DNA of 64,000 nucleotides from Granulicella sp. dw_53 (GCF_018449545.1 NZ_JAAVUR010000003.1:467838-531837), one strand, 5' to 3'; positions 17,463-27,943 are shown, counted from the first letter of the stretch. Translations and numbers: made by a program. Notes: generated by a model not told the origin, from the letters alone.

Positions 17463-20345
17463 ATGCCTTCCCTTTGGTCTCCCACCAATTGGTCCGATCG
17501 TCTCGCTGAGCTCCAGGCGAGCACCCCAGACCTCAAAGAAGCACCTCTCCGCCGCGACGTCCGCTCTCTTGGCATCCTGCTGGGCAACGTTCTGCGCGAG
17601 CAGGCTGGCGAACCCCTATTCGAGGCGGTTGAGGCGCTTCGCCGCACCGCCATTGCGCGCCGCGAGGCCGATGGCAGCACCTCCGCGCCAGATGCCGCCC
17701 ACCTGCAGCAAGCTATCGCCCGCGTGACCGCCTTCGACTTAACGACCGCATACCGACTGGCGCGCGCCTTTGGCTTCTACTTCGAGCTCATCAATCTCGC
17801 CGAGACGAACCACCGCAAACGACGCCGCCTCTCCACGGCTCTCGATACGCCTGCCGTCCCAAACCAGACGGCTCCGGACAAGATCCAACGCGGTAGCCTT
17901 CGAGGGACGCTGCGCCGTCTCCGTGAAGCCGGCGTCACCGCCCCCCAGGCGCAGGCGCTACTCCGTGAGGTCTGCATTACCCCTGTCTTTACTGCGCATC
18001 CTACCGAGGTCGCACGGCGCAGCGTCATGTTCAAACGCCGCCGCATCTCCGATCTTCTCGAGCAACTCGACCGTATCCCTGTCCCCAATCCTGAGCTCGA
18101 TACCCTGGAACGCGACCTCACGGGGGAGATCACCGCGCTGTGGCAGACCGACGACACACGCACCGCCCGCCCCACCGTCCGCGATGAGATCCGCATGGCG
18201 CTCGACTACTACGAATCAAGCCTCTTCGACACCCTCCCTGTTCTCTACGCAGAAGTCGCCAGCGCGCTCGCAGCCGAATTTCCTGCTGCCTCTCCCGGCT
18301 GTCTTGCCGACCTTCCGCAGTTGATCAGCTTTGGTTCCTGGATCGGCGGGGATCGCGACGGCAACCCCTTTGTCACCCCTGACGCCACCCGCGAAGCCCT
18401 TTCCATGGCGCACTCCCTCCTGTTGATTCATTACCGCCGCCGTCTACAGAACATCTTCGACCAACTGGGGAGCTCCACCCAGCAGGTGCCCGTCTCAAAA
18501 GAGGTCGCCGAGCTCATCGAGCAGTACACGGCGAAGCTCCGCTCCGCTGGCCAAAATGCACTCGCCGAACGCTTCCCCCAGGAGAGCGTCCGCCTTCTGA
18601 TCGCCTGCGTCATGATGCGGCTCGGGGCCACCCCGCAATCCTCCGTCCCACTGCCATCCCGTCCCGCACTTGCGCCGTATACCCGTGCCGCCGATCTCCT
18701 CTCCGACCTGACCACCCTGCGTGACTCCCTCGTTCAGAACCAGGGCCACCGCTTGTCGCAGATGCTGATCGACCCGCTCCTGCTGGAGGTCCGCACCTAC
18801 GGTCTTCATCTTCAAACCCTCGACATCCGCCAGCATGCCAAGGTACACGCTGCCGCCATCGCTGAGCTTTCGGCTGCGACGGAACCTGGCTCTCTCCACT
18901 TCCCCCCTGCCTTGACACCACAGACCGCCGAGGTCCTCGACACCTTCCGTACCATCGCTGAACTCAAACAGACGTACGCCCCCGAAGCGATCCGTCAATA
19001 CGTCATCAGCGGAGCCACTTCGGCTGAGGACATCCTCCATGTACTCCGTCTTGCCCGCCTGGGAGGAGTCAAAGTCGAGGCATCGGACGATCCCAATAAC
19101 TCCGACCCCGGCCTGCAGCCCGTCCCTCTCTTCGAGAGCATCGAAGACCTCCAGAATGCACCGGCTATCATGAGCGAGCTTTGGACCAGCGAAGCCTACC
19201 AGCCGCTGCTCCAGTCGTGGAAGCACCGTCAGGAGGTCATGCTCGGCTACTCCGACTCCAACAAAGATGGCGGCATGATCACCAGCACATGGGAGATCTA
19301 CAAGGCCCACCGCGCCCTGCACCAGGTCGCCCGAGACTGCGGCGTCAACCTCCGCCTCTTCCACGGCCGTGGAGGCACTGTAGGGCGCGGCGGCGGCCCC
19401 ACCCACCGCGCTATCTTCGCGCAACCAGAGAACTCGTTCACCGGCGAGCTACGTCTGACCGAGCAGGGCGAGGTGCTCAACTGGAAGTACTCTGACGTCA
19501 TCCTCGCCGAGCGCAATCTCGAACTGATGATCGCCGCCTCGCTCGACGCCCTCGCCCGCCCCGACGCTATTCTGCAGGCAGGAGCCACCGTACCTCACCT
19601 TACCGGAGAGATCCTTCCCGCCTGGGAGGCCGCTCTCGATCAGCTCTCGACTCTCTCCTTCGCTTTCTATAAGAAGCACATCGTCGACAATCCCGACACC
19701 TTCACCTACTTCGAACAGGCCACCCCGGTGGCCGAACTCGAGCATGCTCGCCTCGGATCCCGTCCTGCCAAACGTTCCGGCAAGAAGTCCATGGCCGATC
19801 TGCGCGCCATTCCCTGGGTCTTTGGCTGGATGCAGTCTCGCCAACTGGTGCCCGCCTTCTTTGGAGTCGGCCATGCTCTTCACCAGTTCATCGAGACCCA
19901 CCCCAACGGAGCCTCCGCGGGGCTTGCCCAGCTGCAGACCATGGTTCGGGACTTCCCACTCTTCCTCGATATCATCCGCAACGTCGAAATGGCTCTCGCC
20001 AAAGCCGACTTTGGCATCGCTCGGCTCTACGCCTCGCTTGTAGAAGATGAGGCCCTCCGTACTCGCGTCTTCACCACTCTCGAGGTCGAGTTCAATCTCA
20101 CCCGCGAGATGGTGCTCGCCATTACGCAGCAGAGTGCGCTCCTTGAGACCAATCCCGTCCTCGAGCGCTCCATCCGCCTCCGCAATCCATATGTCGACCC
20201 TATGAGCCTCATCCAGGTGGAACTTATTCGCCGCAAACGCGCCCTGCCTGCCGAGGCGCAGGACTCTGCCGAGGCCGCCGAACTCAACCGCGCCATCTCC
20301 GCGACCATCAATGGAATCAGCGCCGGGCTCCGCAATACCGGCTGA
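17463..20345 (+). CDS. ppc: Phosphoenolpyruvate carboxylase
   Basis: 960 residues. Joins bicarbonate to PEP to make oxaloacetate, refilling the citric acid cycle. All main motifs are seen: catalytic His179 in [45 protein letters not shown], the mobile glycine loop [16 protein letters not shown], and near the end [19 protein letters not shown]. The C-terminus NTG is normal for the family. No ribosome site precedes the ATG. It lies ahead of a carbonic anhydrase and a SulP transporter on the same strand, which together could supply its bicarbonate. Confidence 0.97.
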   Translation: MPSLWSPTNWSDRLAELQASTPDLKEAPLRRDVRSLGILLGNVLREQAGEPLFEAVEALRRTAIARREADGSTSAPDAAHLQQAIARVTAFDLTTAYRLARAFGFYFELINLAETNHRKRRRLSTALDTPAVPNQTAPDKIQRGSLRGTLRRLREAGVTAPQAQALLREVCITPVFTAHPTEVARRSVMFKRRRISDLLEQLDRIPVPNPELDTLERDLTGEITALWQTDDTRTARPTVRDEIRMALDYYESSLFDTLPVLYAEVASALAAEFPAASPGCLADLPQLISFGSWIGGDRDGNPFVTPDATREALSMAHSLLLIHYRRRLQNIFDQLGSSTQQVPVSKEVAELIEQYTAKLRSAGQNALAERFPQESVRLLIACVMMRLGATPQSSVPLPSRPALAPYTRAADLLSDLTTLRDSLVQNQGHRLSQMLIDPLLLEVRTYGLHLQTLDIRQHAKVHAAAIAELSAATEPGSLHFPPALTPQTAEVLDTFRTIAELKQTYAPEAIRQYVISGATSAEDILHVLRLARLGGVKVEASDDPNNSDPGLQPVPLFESIEDLQNAPAIMSELWTSEAYQPLLQSWKHRQEVMLGYSDSNKDGGMITSTWEIYKAHRALHQVARDCGVNLRLFHGRGGTVGRGGGPTHRAIFAQPENSFTGELRLTEQGEVLNWKYSDVILAERNLELMIAASLDALARPDAILQAGATVPHLTGEILPAWEAALDQLSTLSFAFYKKHIVDNPDTFTYFEQATPVAELEHARLGSRPAKRSGKKSMADLRAIPWVFGWMQSRQLVPAFFGVGHALHQFIETHPNGASAGLAQLQTMVRDFPLFLDIIRNVEMALAKADFGIARLYASLVEDEALRTRVFTTLEVEFNLTREMVLAITQQSALLETNPVLERSIRLRNPYVDPMSLIQVELIRRKRALPAEAQDSAEAAELNRAISATINGISAGLRNTG

Positions 20346-20429
20346 TCTTGCCTGTCGTATTTCTGTAACACTCGTCGGATCCTTGGCCTTCTTGCCAACT
20401 CGTTCCGGAAATGATGTATCGTATATCTC

Positions 20430-20885
20430 ATGGACAGGCATCATCATCCAGTAGCGAAGCACCGTCTCCAAGTGAGCACGATACTTCTGTTTCTATTGGG
20501 TCTCTGCTCCATCGCGTCTCCGCACGATCTCAAAAAGGCGACGGTCCATCATCGAGCGCCGGTGCATTCTTCACGCACTTCGCGCGACCTGAGCCGTTCC
20601 CGCACCAGCAGCAGTCGCACCTCGGCTGAAGCTGAGGTCGAGCCCGAGATTCCGTTCGACCGCCCCACCATTGCACTTAACTCCTCCTACACGTTTGAGT
20701 CGGCACCAGTCGACACAGTAGTCAACCATCACACTCTCACGTTGGTGGCGCTGCTCCCACAGCCGCCTCCTGCACTCGATGCACCCCGGATGGTCTGCAT
20801 CTCCTGCTCCTCGCAGGACGATCCTTCCATCGTCTCGACCCTGTCCTTCCGTCCGGACCTTGGCCGCGCTCCTCCGCTGGCCTAA
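20430..20885 (+). CDS. Hypothetical secreted protein
   Basis: 151 residues, not recognised. A membrane-type signal (STILLFLLGLCSIAS) follows a His-rich start. The rest is rich in Ser, Arg and Pro with little predicted structure, and has one CISC motif near the end. There is no clear ribosome site and a competing frame exists on the other strand (20571-20891), so reality is moderate. It sits between ppc and the carbonic anhydrase on the same strand. Confidence 0.4.
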   Translation: MDRHHHPVAKHRLQVSTILLFLLGLCSIASPHDLKKATVHHRAPVHSSRTSRDLSRSRTSSSRTSAEAEVEPEIPFDRPTIALNSSYTFESAPVDTVVNHHTLTLVALLPQPPPALDAPRMVCISCSSQDDPSIVSTLSFRPDLGRAPPLA

Positions 20886-21082
20886 CCCCACCCCAGTACA
20901 TCCCGGTAAAACTTTGACCTTCCCGAAATTAAGGGGAGAGCACTATACGCATTGAGCTGAGCCTGTCTCTCGCGGTTTGCCTTGTCTAAACACATGGCCA
21001 ATCTTGAGGCATATTCCAGCCATATGTTGCCGGGACTGACCAGGAACGCACCACCAGTTACCAAAGATCCGAGGATCATCCT

Positions 21083-21760
21083 ATGCAACAGCTCCTTGAT
21101 GGATACCAGCGCTTTCGCGCCGACGTCTTCCCCAAACGCGCCAACCTCTTCGAAAAGCTGGCAGAGCACCAGAAACCCTCCACTCTTTTCATCACCTGCG
21201 CCGACTCTCGCGTCGTGCCAGACATGATCCTCCAGACCAACCCTGGCGATCTGTTTATCTGCCGCAATGCAGGGAATATCGTCCCTCCCTACGGCGAGAC
21301 CCATGGCGGCGTCTCGGCAACTATCGAGTACGCCGTAATGGCCGTCAACGTCCAGAACATCATCCTCTGCGGGCACTCCGACTGCGGTGCGATGAAGGCT
21401 GTCCTGAGCGAGAAGAAGCACGACAGCATGCCCACGGTCGACTCTTGGCTACAACACTCTCACTCTGCTTTACAGCTCCTCAAGAGCGAGGCTTCTCAAC
21501 ATCAGAAATGGACCAATAAAGAGATGCTGCGCGCCCTTACCCGCGCCAATGTGGTCAGCCAGATCCAAAACCTTCGCACACATCCCTCGGTTGCCGCCGG
21601 CCTTACCAAGGGCACGCTCAATATCTATGGCTGGGTCTACGAGATTCATTCGGGCGAGATCCAGAACTTCAACAGCCAGCAAGGCCGCTTCCTTTCTATC
21701 GACGGCAACACCACTCCGGTCCCCGTCGTCCAACCGCGCCTTCAACTGATGGCCTCCTAA
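21083..21760 (+). CDS. Beta-class carbonic anhydrase
   Basis: 225 residues. Interconverts CO2 and bicarbonate with zinc. Zinc ligands are Cys39 (TCADSR, with the Asp41-Arg43 dyad), His98 and Cys101 (CGHSDCG). RNAGNIVPPYG and GGVSATIEYAV are also typical of the family. GAGGA seven bases upstream of ATG 21083 supports the start. The SulP transporter follows 12 bases after its stop, a pairing common for bicarbonate uptake. The enzyme lacks a signal peptide and is probably cytoplasmic. Confidence 0.96.
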   Translation: MQQLLDGYQRFRADVFPKRANLFEKLAEHQKPSTLFITCADSRVVPDMILQTNPGDLFICRNAGNIVPPYGETHGGVSATIEYAVMAVNVQNIILCGHSDCGAMKAVLSEKKHDSMPTVDSWLQHSHSALQLLKSEASQHQKWTNKEMLRALTRANVVSQIQNLRTHPSVAAGLTKGTLNIYGWVYEIHSGEIQNFNSQQGRFLSIDGNTTPVPVVQPRLQLMAS

Positions 21761-21772
21761 GGAACAGCACCC

Positions 21773-23302
21773 ATGAAGCTCAGCCCTAATTACGTCAAAG
21801 ACATCTCCGCATCGCTCGTCGTGTTCCTCGTTGCACTTCCGCTGTGCATGGGGATCGCTCTCGCCTCTGGCGCGTCACCTGCCAAAGGCATTCTTACCGG
21901 CATTATTGGTGGAATCGTCGTGGGCTGCTTCTCCGGCTCTCCCCTCCAGGTCAGCGGTCCTGCCGCTGGCCTGGCGGTCATCGTCTTCGAGATCATCCGA
22001 GACCACGGCATCACCGCCCTGGGCCCCATCCTCATACTCGCCGGCATCGTCCAGATCGTCGCTGGAGTCCTGAAGGCGGGTCGCTGGTTTCGTGCCATCT
22101 CCCCTGCCGTCATTCACGGCATGCTCGCTGGGATTGGCCTGCTTATCGTGCTCCAGCAGTTCCACGTCATGCTGGATCACAAGCCCAAGGGGACCGGCCT
22201 GGCCAATCTCAAGGCCATGGGACCGGCTATCTTCCAGGATCTCTTCCCCATCGACGGCAGCGCTGAAGAACGCGCCATCCTACTCGCCCTGTTGGTCATC
22301 GCTATCATGACGCTGTGGCAGCGCTTTCGCCCGGAGAAGCTCAAACTTATCCCCGGCGCTCTGCTCGGCATCGTCGCGGCGAGTACCGTCGCTCAGCTCA
22401 TGCACTTGCAGTTGAACTACGTGCAGGTGCCGGGCAACCTCCTCGACGTCATCTCGCTCCCCACTCTGACTAGCCTGACCCACCTTGACCGCGGAATCAT
22501 CGGCTCAGCGTTGGCCATCGCCTTCATCGCCAGCGCGGAGACCCTCCTCTCCGCTGCTGCCGTCGATAAGATGCAGGCGAGCTTCGCCTCTCCGATCAAG
22601 ACCAACTACGATCGTGAGCTCATCGCCCAAGGCATCGGCAACACTCTCTGCGGATTCGTCGGCTCTATCCCTATGACCGGCGTGATCGTTCGCAGCTCAG
22701 CCAATGTTCAGGCAGGAGCGACCAGCCGTCTCTCGGCGATTCTGCATGGCGTCTGGATTCTCGCCATCGTCGCCCTCTTCCCTGGACTGCTGCGTCTGGT
22801 CCCGATCTGCAGTCTCGCCGGGGTGCTCGTCTTCACCGGCTTCAACCTGATCAAGGTGAAAGACATTCGTCACCTGGCCCGGTTCGGCAAGATCCCAGTA
22901 CTTATCTACCTGGCGACGCTCGTCACCATTGTTACAACCGACCTGCTCACTGGAGTCCTTGTCGGAGTCACCCTCTCCGTGCTGAAGCTCCTCTATAAGG
23001 CCACCCACCTCAAGATCTACACCGAGCCTTACGCGGTTGAGGGTCACCTCAACCTGCATCTGCAGGGTTCGGCCACCTTTGTCCGTATCCCACTCATCAC
23101 CGCCGTACTCGACAGCATCCCTGCCGGGTCAACCGTCCATCTCCGCACCGAGCAGCTCAACTACATCGATCACTCTTGCCTCGATCTTATGCAGGAGTGG
23201 ATCTCGAACAGCCAGAACCAAAACATGCAGATTGTGATGGAGCAACACGCTCTCGAACATAAGTACTGGTCTCCAGCTTCTGTACCCAAGCAAGCTGCCT
23301 GA
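21773..23302 (+). CDS. SulP family anion transporter, likely bicarbonate
   Basis: 509 residues: about 11-12 membrane helices (residues ~12-415) and a C-terminal STAS-like domain (~425-500). The signature LPLCMGIALASGASPAKGIL and the SGSPLQVSGPAAGLA loop are those of SulP proteins. Members carry sulfate, bicarbonate or other anions. Linkage to a carbonic anhydrase gene favours bicarbonate, as in BicA-like pairs; this is inference. AAGGA precedes the ATG by eight bases. A clear terminator follows at 23325. Confidence 0.93.
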   Translation: MKLSPNYVKDISASLVVFLVALPLCMGIALASGASPAKGILTGIIGGIVVGCFSGSPLQVSGPAAGLAVIVFEIIRDHGITALGPILILAGIVQIVAGVLKAGRWFRAISPAVIHGMLAGIGLLIVLQQFHVMLDHKPKGTGLANLKAMGPAIFQDLFPIDGSAEERAILLALLVIAIMTLWQRFRPEKLKLIPGALLGIVAASTVAQLMHLQLNYVQVPGNLLDVISLPTLTSLTHLDRGIIGSALAIAFIASAETLLSAAAVDKMQASFASPIKTNYDRELIAQGIGNTLCGFVGSIPMTGVIVRSSANVQAGATSRLSAILHGVWILAIVALFPGLLRLVPICSLAGVLVFTGFNLIKVKDIRHLARFGKIPVLIYLATLVTIVTTDLLTGVLVGVTLSVLKLLYKATHLKIYTEPYAVEGHLNLHLQGSATFVRIPLITAVLDSIPAGSTVHLRTEQLNYIDHSCLDLMQEWISNSQNQNMQIVMEQHALEHKYWSPASVPKQAA

Positions 23303-23324
23303 TCAGCACTCCCCAGATACGAAG

Positions 23325-23357
23325 GCCCGGAATGGACATCATTTGTCCACTCCGGGC
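23325..23357 (+). terminator. Intrinsic terminator after the SulP gene
   Basis: Stem GCCCGGA-TGGACA (23325-23338) pairs with TGTCCA-TCCGGGC (23344-23357) with one central mismatch and a five-base loop, then TTTCCT. It starts 23 bases after the transporter stop. Confidence 0.8.
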
Positions 23358-23426
23358 TTTCCTAACTTTCCACCAAAATGTTAACTCTAGCCCCACCATG
23401 TTGGCTAAAAAATAGATGGTTGTAGG

Positions 23427-23624
23427 TCAATTGGGCCTTACAGGCTTCAAACTCGCTCTTCGGGACAAAAGAGAAGATCCGCAGACGTGCTTTTTGTCGG
23501 CCTCAGTAAGGTCGGACTCGTGTTTCGCAGTTGCAATCGTCGCGAAACAGGTAAGGCAAACGGATTCGAACATCCCATCGGGTTTGCGTCGATGCGGATA
23601 AGAGGGTGCAGGTTCGAGAGCCAT
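23427..23624 (-). CDS. Small Cys-containing protein, unknown role
   Basis: 65 residues. The middle reads PDGMFESVCLTCFATIATA, then HVCG: three Cys in CxxC-x(n)-HxC spacing, which suggests a zinc-bound knuckle. The ribosome site is close to ideal: AAGGAGG eight bases before ATG 23624. It has no signal peptide. I have seen comparable short acidobacterial proteins, but cannot name a family with certainty. It lies between the SulP gene and the Crp/Fnr-type regulator, on the other strand. Confidence 0.72.
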   Translation of the reverse strand: MALEPAPSYPHRRKPDGMFESVCLTCFATIATAKHESDLTEADKKHVCGSSLLSRRASLKPVRPN

Positions 23625-23773
23625 AGAGAGGACCTCCTTCGACCGTAAACCCTAAAGTTAGAAGATTCGGGCCATCGGTGTCTGTAGTTTGGCCGACATG
23701 AACGCGTCATTCTACGTCGCCTAACGTACACAAAGGGTCAGAACCTGCTACAGTCCTCGCTAAGGGGGACGAC

Positions 23774-24478
23774 ATGAACCCGCCCATCTTCAAGAACAAG
23801 ATTCTCTGCTCTCTCGAGCCTGAAATTATTGAACGTCTTCAACTCAGGTCCCTCCAGCTACCCTCCGGGCGCGAGGTCGAGAACCCCGGCGAGCCCATTG
23901 ATAACCTTATCTTTATCGAAGAGGGCATTGGCTCGATGACCACCACCTTCGGCGACGGTTTTCAGGTTGAGGTTGGCCTCTTCGGGTACGAATCTGTGAT
24001 GGGCGCCTCCGCTCTCATCGGAACCCGCCGCAGCCTCAACAAGGTCTACATGCAGATGGCAGGCTACGGCTTCGCCTGCCGTATGGATTACGGTATCGCG
24101 GAGTTCGGGCGTTTCGAGCGCTTTCACGATCTTGTGCTCCGCTACGTTCAGGCGCTGCTCATTCAAGCCTGTCAGTCCGCAGGATGCAATACGCATCACA
24201 ACATCTCGCAACGTCTCGCCCGCTGGCTGTTGCTCTGCGGCGACCGCTCCGAGTCCCACATTCTTCCTCTCACCCATGAATATCTGGCCGACATGCTGGG
24301 GAGCAATCGCTCTACCGTCAGCGTCGCCGCAGAACATCTCCAGAACGCAGGTCTGATCCAATACAGTCGCGGAAAGGTCATTATTCTGGATCGGCTCGGT
24401 CTCGAAAAGCGCGCTTGCGAGTGCTATCGCGTGGTCAAAGACCACCTCGACAACTACCTCGAAGTCGACCAGGACTAA
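23774..24478 (+). CDS. Crp/Fnr family transcription regulator
   Basis: 234 residues: an N-terminal cyclic-nucleotide-binding-like beta-barrel (~20-120) and a C-terminal winged helix (~150-215) with LADMLGSNRSTVSVAAEHLQNAGLI as the recognition helix region. The cNMP phosphate-binding signature (GE..RxA) is not clear, so the ligand may differ or be absent. Cysteines are scattered (ACQSAGC at ~140), not in the Fnr iron-sulfur pattern. AAGGGGG sits six bases before the ATG. Its targets are not visible; the carbonic anhydrase-SulP pair is a guess. Confidence 0.88.
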   Translation: MNPPIFKNKILCSLEPEIIERLQLRSLQLPSGREVENPGEPIDNLIFIEEGIGSMTTTFGDGFQVEVGLFGYESVMGASALIGTRRSLNKVYMQMAGYGFACRMDYGIAEFGRFERFHDLVLRYVQALLIQACQSAGCNTHHNISQRLARWLLLCGDRSESHILPLTHEYLADMLGSNRSTVSVAAEHLQNAGLIQYSRGKVIILDRLGLEKRACECYRVVKDHLDNYLEVDQD

Positions 24479-24513
24479 ACTGTTCTCGCCACAGGTAGCC
24501 TAAAGATAGGCTA

Positions 24514-25254
24514 TCAATAGCCTTGATCCTCCCGCACCGCGGTCGCCTTGTTCTTCACAAACGTGACCGCCATCGGTTTGCCCAAATTCGCGAACACCAC
24601 CATGCGGTTCCCATATTCTTTGCTATTGCTCTTGCTGACCTGCCCCAGCGAGAGCTGTACTTGCCGCTCGTTCATCCCCAGGATCACGCGATGTTCATCC
24701 ACCGCCTTCCAGATCTCCGGGCCCCAATGCTTGTACAGCTCATGAGGATCGTCGTAAAAGAAGATCTCGTCCGTATAAAACGTGTACTGTCCATCCTGTC
24801 GATACCCTACCGGAGCCGCATACTCCTTCGTGGCATCGGCAGCGGCGGGAAGTGTGAACAGGAGGAGTACCTGCTTATCTCCTCCTGGAATTCGGAACGT
24901 AGCCGTCTTTGGAGCTACCTGTTCCACCGCTCCTTTGATCTTCATCTCTTGCGCTCCCAGCAGCGTCCCGGCGCTCTTCGCATACTGAACCACCTTCCCA
25001 GCCACCGGATAGTACTCCAGTTGCCCACCCGCCGAGATCCATACGGTGGCCCCGAACAGATCCTTCATATCCGCCATCGATGCCGGCCGCTTCTGTTTCA
25101 GAAACACCAGATCGTCATCCGCGATTCGCTCCCTCACCGGAGCTTTGACGACGGCAGGCGCATTCCTCTCCCGGTAGATCAGCCCCACACGGATCCCTAC
25201 CGCGAGCACCAACACCACGCTGGCCCCGATTGCTGCCTTCTTCCCGCTCTCCAT
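24514..25254 (-). CDS. Membrane-anchored protein of unknown function
   Basis: 246 residues with one N-terminal membrane segment (~8-27), so most of the protein should face the periplasm. The body is mixed alpha/beta with several conserved-looking stretches (DQVYPTDEIFFYDDPHE-like, RVILGMNERQVQLSLGQ), but no family is recognised. GAGGAGG six bases upstream of ATG 25254 makes the start firm. It lies downstream of the MFS gene on the same strand with a 41-base gap and may share its transcript. Confidence 0.7.
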   Translation of the reverse strand: MESGKKAAIGASVVLVLAVGIRVGLIYRERNAPAVVKAPVRERIADDDLVFLKQKRPASMADMKDLFGATVWISAGGQLEYYPVAGKVVQYAKSAGTLLGAQEMKIKGAVEQVAPKTATFRIPGGDKQVLLLFTLPAAADATKEYAAPVGYRQDGQYTFYTDEIFFYDDPHELYKHWGPEIWKAVDEHRVILGMNERQVQLSLGQVSKSNSKEYGNRMVVFANLGKPMAVTFVKNKATAVREDQGY

Positions 25255-25295
25255 AACAGCCTCCTCGACCTAATTTTGCCTGATAACCGTGAACT

Positions 25296-26645
25296 CTAGT
25301 TCACCGGCTCCGAACCGCTCAACTCCCGCTCCGAGGCCATCAGCTCATCGGCCGTCAGCTCATCGGCCTTCCTCAGTTGCGGAAATACCCCCGCCGCGCT
25401 GGCCGTAACGACCATCGAAGCGATACCACCGATCACCACGGCCCGGACCGCTCCCCACCACTGCGCCGTCAAGCCGCTCTCGAACTCCCCAAACTCGTTC
25501 GAGGCGCCAATAAACAGCCAGTTCACCGCGCTGACTCTCCCGCGCATCTCCGGCGGAGTCGCCAGTTGCAGAATGCTGGAACGCACAACCACGCTCACCA
25601 TATCGCTCGCTCCCACCACTACCAGCGCCGCCCCGCTGAGCCAAATGCTCTTCGAGAGCCCGAATACGACCGTCGCCGCCCCAAAGATGCCCACGCATGT
25701 CATCATCGTGACGCCCGCGCGGCGCTTGATCGGCCGCACCAGCATCGTCAGACTCACCCCCAACGCTCCCAGGCTCGGCATGGCCCTGAGCAGCCCCAAG
25801 CCCTGTGGACCTGCGTGCAGGATATCCGTCGCAAAGATCGGTAGCAGCGCCACCGCGCCTCCAAGCAGCACCGCAAACAGATCCAGCGAGATCGACCCCA
25901 ACAGGAGCTTGGTCTTCCAGACATACTCCAGACCCGCCAGCACCGTCCGTATGCTGAAAGCCTTCTGCTCTTTGCTCACCAACGGCGTCCGAATCATCCC
26001 CACCAGCACGATGAAGGCAAGCAGCGTAAACAGCGTAAAGGCATAGACCACCGGAGCCCCACGCCAGTCCACCAGAACCCCTGCCAGCGGCACCGTAAAG
26101 AGCAGCCCACCCACAGCCGGCCCTGCCATATTTGCAATCTGATATACCGTGGCGCCCCATGTCACGGCATTTACGAAGTGTTCCTTCTTTACCAGGCTGG
26201 GGAGCATCGCACTCGACGCTGGCCCGCTGAACGCCCTGCCCAACCCAATCCCGATGAGTACCGCGTAGATAGGCCACACCCGTCCTGCCGCTAGCATTGC
26301 CGGGCTTAGCGACAGCCACAGGAGTAGCAGCGTACATATCGCCTGCAATCCGTAACATCCCAGGATGATGCGGCGCCGGTCATATCGGTCCGCGGCATGC
26401 CCCGCAGGTAATACACAGAAGATGCCAGGCAAAAACAACGCCAACCCCGTATATCCGAGGTCCAACGCTGAATGCGTCATCGCATACACCTGCCACGCCA
26501 CCGCTACCGATTGCGCTTCGGCCCCCAGAATCACCATCAGCCGCGCCGCCTGATACAGACGAAAATCCCTGGAACTGAACGCGGCCCTGAATGAAGTACC
26601 CGTCGTCAGCGGAGTGGTACGACGAACCGCTTTGAGATCGCCCAT
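25296..26645 (-). CDS. MFS transporter, EntS-like
   Basis: 449 residues with about 12 membrane helices. The loop GHAADRYDRRRIILGCY is the MFS signature between helices 2 and 3, and the overall pattern is that of the EntS/MFS_3 group. Those export siderophores or drugs; substrate here is unknown. I chose ATG 26645; the frame is open to 26723 but the upstream 26 residues look unlike a transporter N-terminus. It faces away from no other gene here and may be driven from the A/T-rich 26646-26815 stretch. Confidence 0.85.
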   Translation of the reverse strand: MGDLKAVRRTTPLTTGTSFRAAFSSRDFRLYQAARLMVILGAEAQSVAVAWQVYAMTHSALDLGYTGLALFLPGIFCVLPAGHAADRYDRRRIILGCYGLQAICTLLLLWLSLSPAMLAAGRVWPIYAVLIGIGLGRAFSGPASSAMLPSLVKKEHFVNAVTWGATVYQIANMAGPAVGGLLFTVPLAGVLVDWRGAPVVYAFTLFTLLAFIVLVGMIRTPLVSKEQKAFSIRTVLAGLEYVWKTKLLLGSISLDLFAVLLGGAVALLPIFATDILHAGPQGLGLLRAMPSLGALGVSLTMLVRPIKRRAGVTMMTCVGIFGAATVVFGLSKSIWLSGAALVVVGASDMVSVVVRSSILQLATPPEMRGRVSAVNWLFIGASNEFGEFESGLTAQWWGAVRAVVIGGIASMVVTASAAGVFPQLRKADELTADELMASERELSGSEPVN

Positions 26646-26815
26646 GGATTGAAATTTGTTACAAGATCTCCGTTCGAAAGACCTGTTTTTTCTCCCCGAT
26701 TTTGCATTCCCAATAATACACACGCATTCTTAGGAATCCTTCGCGCGGTGCCTGTACCAAGTGCAAGTTACTTTGAACTGCGATTAAAAAAATGCTTTCG
26801 TTGCTTGGACGAATC

Positions 26816-27943
26816 TTAATGCCTCTTCGTATCGACCGCCCGCTGATAGGCCTTCTCATAGCCCTGAATCATCTGGTCGACACTGAACTCAAGTACATTG
26901 GCGAGGCCTCTCTGTCTGATCGAATCCTTATCCTGCAAGGCGGTGGCGATGATCTCTGCGGCGCGCGCCGTGTCGCTCGGATCGAAATAGACCGCTCCTG
27001 CTCCTCCGACCTCGTTCATAGGTGGCTTATCCGTCGTAAAGACGGGGCATCCACAAGCCTGGGCCTCGAGTACAGGCCACCCAAAGCCCTCCTGCAGGGA
27101 CGGAAATATCAGGCCCTCTGCCAGCGAATACGCCGCCCTCAGATCCTCGTTCGAGAGATTCGACAGCTTCACAATAGAACTCTGCAAATCATTTTCGGTA
27201 ATGAACTCTTCGATTGGTGCTGGAAGCGCTTTACCCACCAAGAGCAGACGAGATTTATCGGGCGCTAACAACTGCGTCAAATGACGAAAGATTTGAAGAA
27301 CGCCAAGCTTGTTTTTATACCAGGACGACTGTCCAACATGAATGAAGAACGGTGCTCGACCGTCGAAACCAAGCTTGTCGAGTCTTGCCAGAGCTTCGCC
27401 TCGCTCCATCGGAAGGTACGGGTAGTTCAGACTGAGATAGACCGTCGATGCCGAACTCGGATCGCGTTGAGTCACCCTCAAGAGATCCAGACGCGTACAC
27501 TCCGAATCGCATACGAAAAGTTGCGCGATCTTCAATCCCGCCAGGATCAGCGCTTGAAATTTTCGTCCTGTCGCAGAGACAACGTTCTGCGGAACCTCGC
27601 CCAAAGCGCTCTTGATCGCGAGCACGTCATGACAGGTCACGATGTGCGGAACATCCAGAATATGCTTTGTATACATCGCGTTGGAGTGGTCGAGGATATG
27701 AACCACATCGAAGTTCTTCTTTATAGCTTTCAGCTTGCGCGGGAAGATCAGAAATTTGTCGACATACCCTAACCACTTCGCCGCACCGCTTCCCAAACTC
27801 TGGATTCTTCCCAGATAGGACTCTGGGGGCAGCAGTCTTACAGTATGGCCGCGAGAGACTAACTCTTTCTCCATAAGAACAGCAAAACGTAGCATGCTTT
27901 CTTGCTTATCGAGGGCATAATTCCCGATTAGTAAAATTTGCAA
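26816..27943 (-). CDS. Glycosyltransferase, GT4 family
   Basis: 375 residues, GT-B fold. The C-terminal half has GQSSWYKNK, LSNEDLRAAYSLAEGLIFPSLQEGFGWPVLEAQACGCPV, the usual GT4 nucleotide-sugar site with the E-x7-E pair (EGFGWPVLE). The N-terminal half is less typical. Donor and acceptor cannot be told; the GMD gene 79 bases upstream on the same strand points to a GDP-mannose-derived sugar (rhamnose or fucose type). A/T content is higher than in surrounding genes. Confidence 0.88.
   Translation of the reverse strand: MQILLIGNYALDKQESMLRFAVLMEKELVSRGHTVRLLPPESYLGRIQSLGSGAAKWLGYVDKFLIFPRKLKAIKKNFDVVHILDHSNAMYTKHILDVPHIVTCHDVLAIKSALGEVPQNVVSATGRKFQALILAGLKIAQLFVCDSECTRLDLLRVTQRDPSSASTVYLSLNYPYLPMERGEALARLDKLGFDGRAPFFIHVGQSSWYKNKLGVLQIFRHLTQLLAPDKSRLLLVGKALPAPIEEFITENDLQSSIVKLSNLSNEDLRAAYSLAEGLIFPSLQEGFGWPVLEAQACGCPVFTTDKPPMNEVGGAGAVYFDPSDTARAAEIIATALQDKDSIRQRGLANVLEFSVDQMIQGYEKAYQRAVDTKRH

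Noticed and set aside
23416..23601. Plus-strand 61-residue frame
   Set aside because: Opposite the CxxC protein, which has the ideal ribosome site.
25275..25310. Hairpin GTGAACT/AGTTCAC at the MFS stop as a terminator
   Set aside because: Two-base loop and no U tract; likely chance palindrome.
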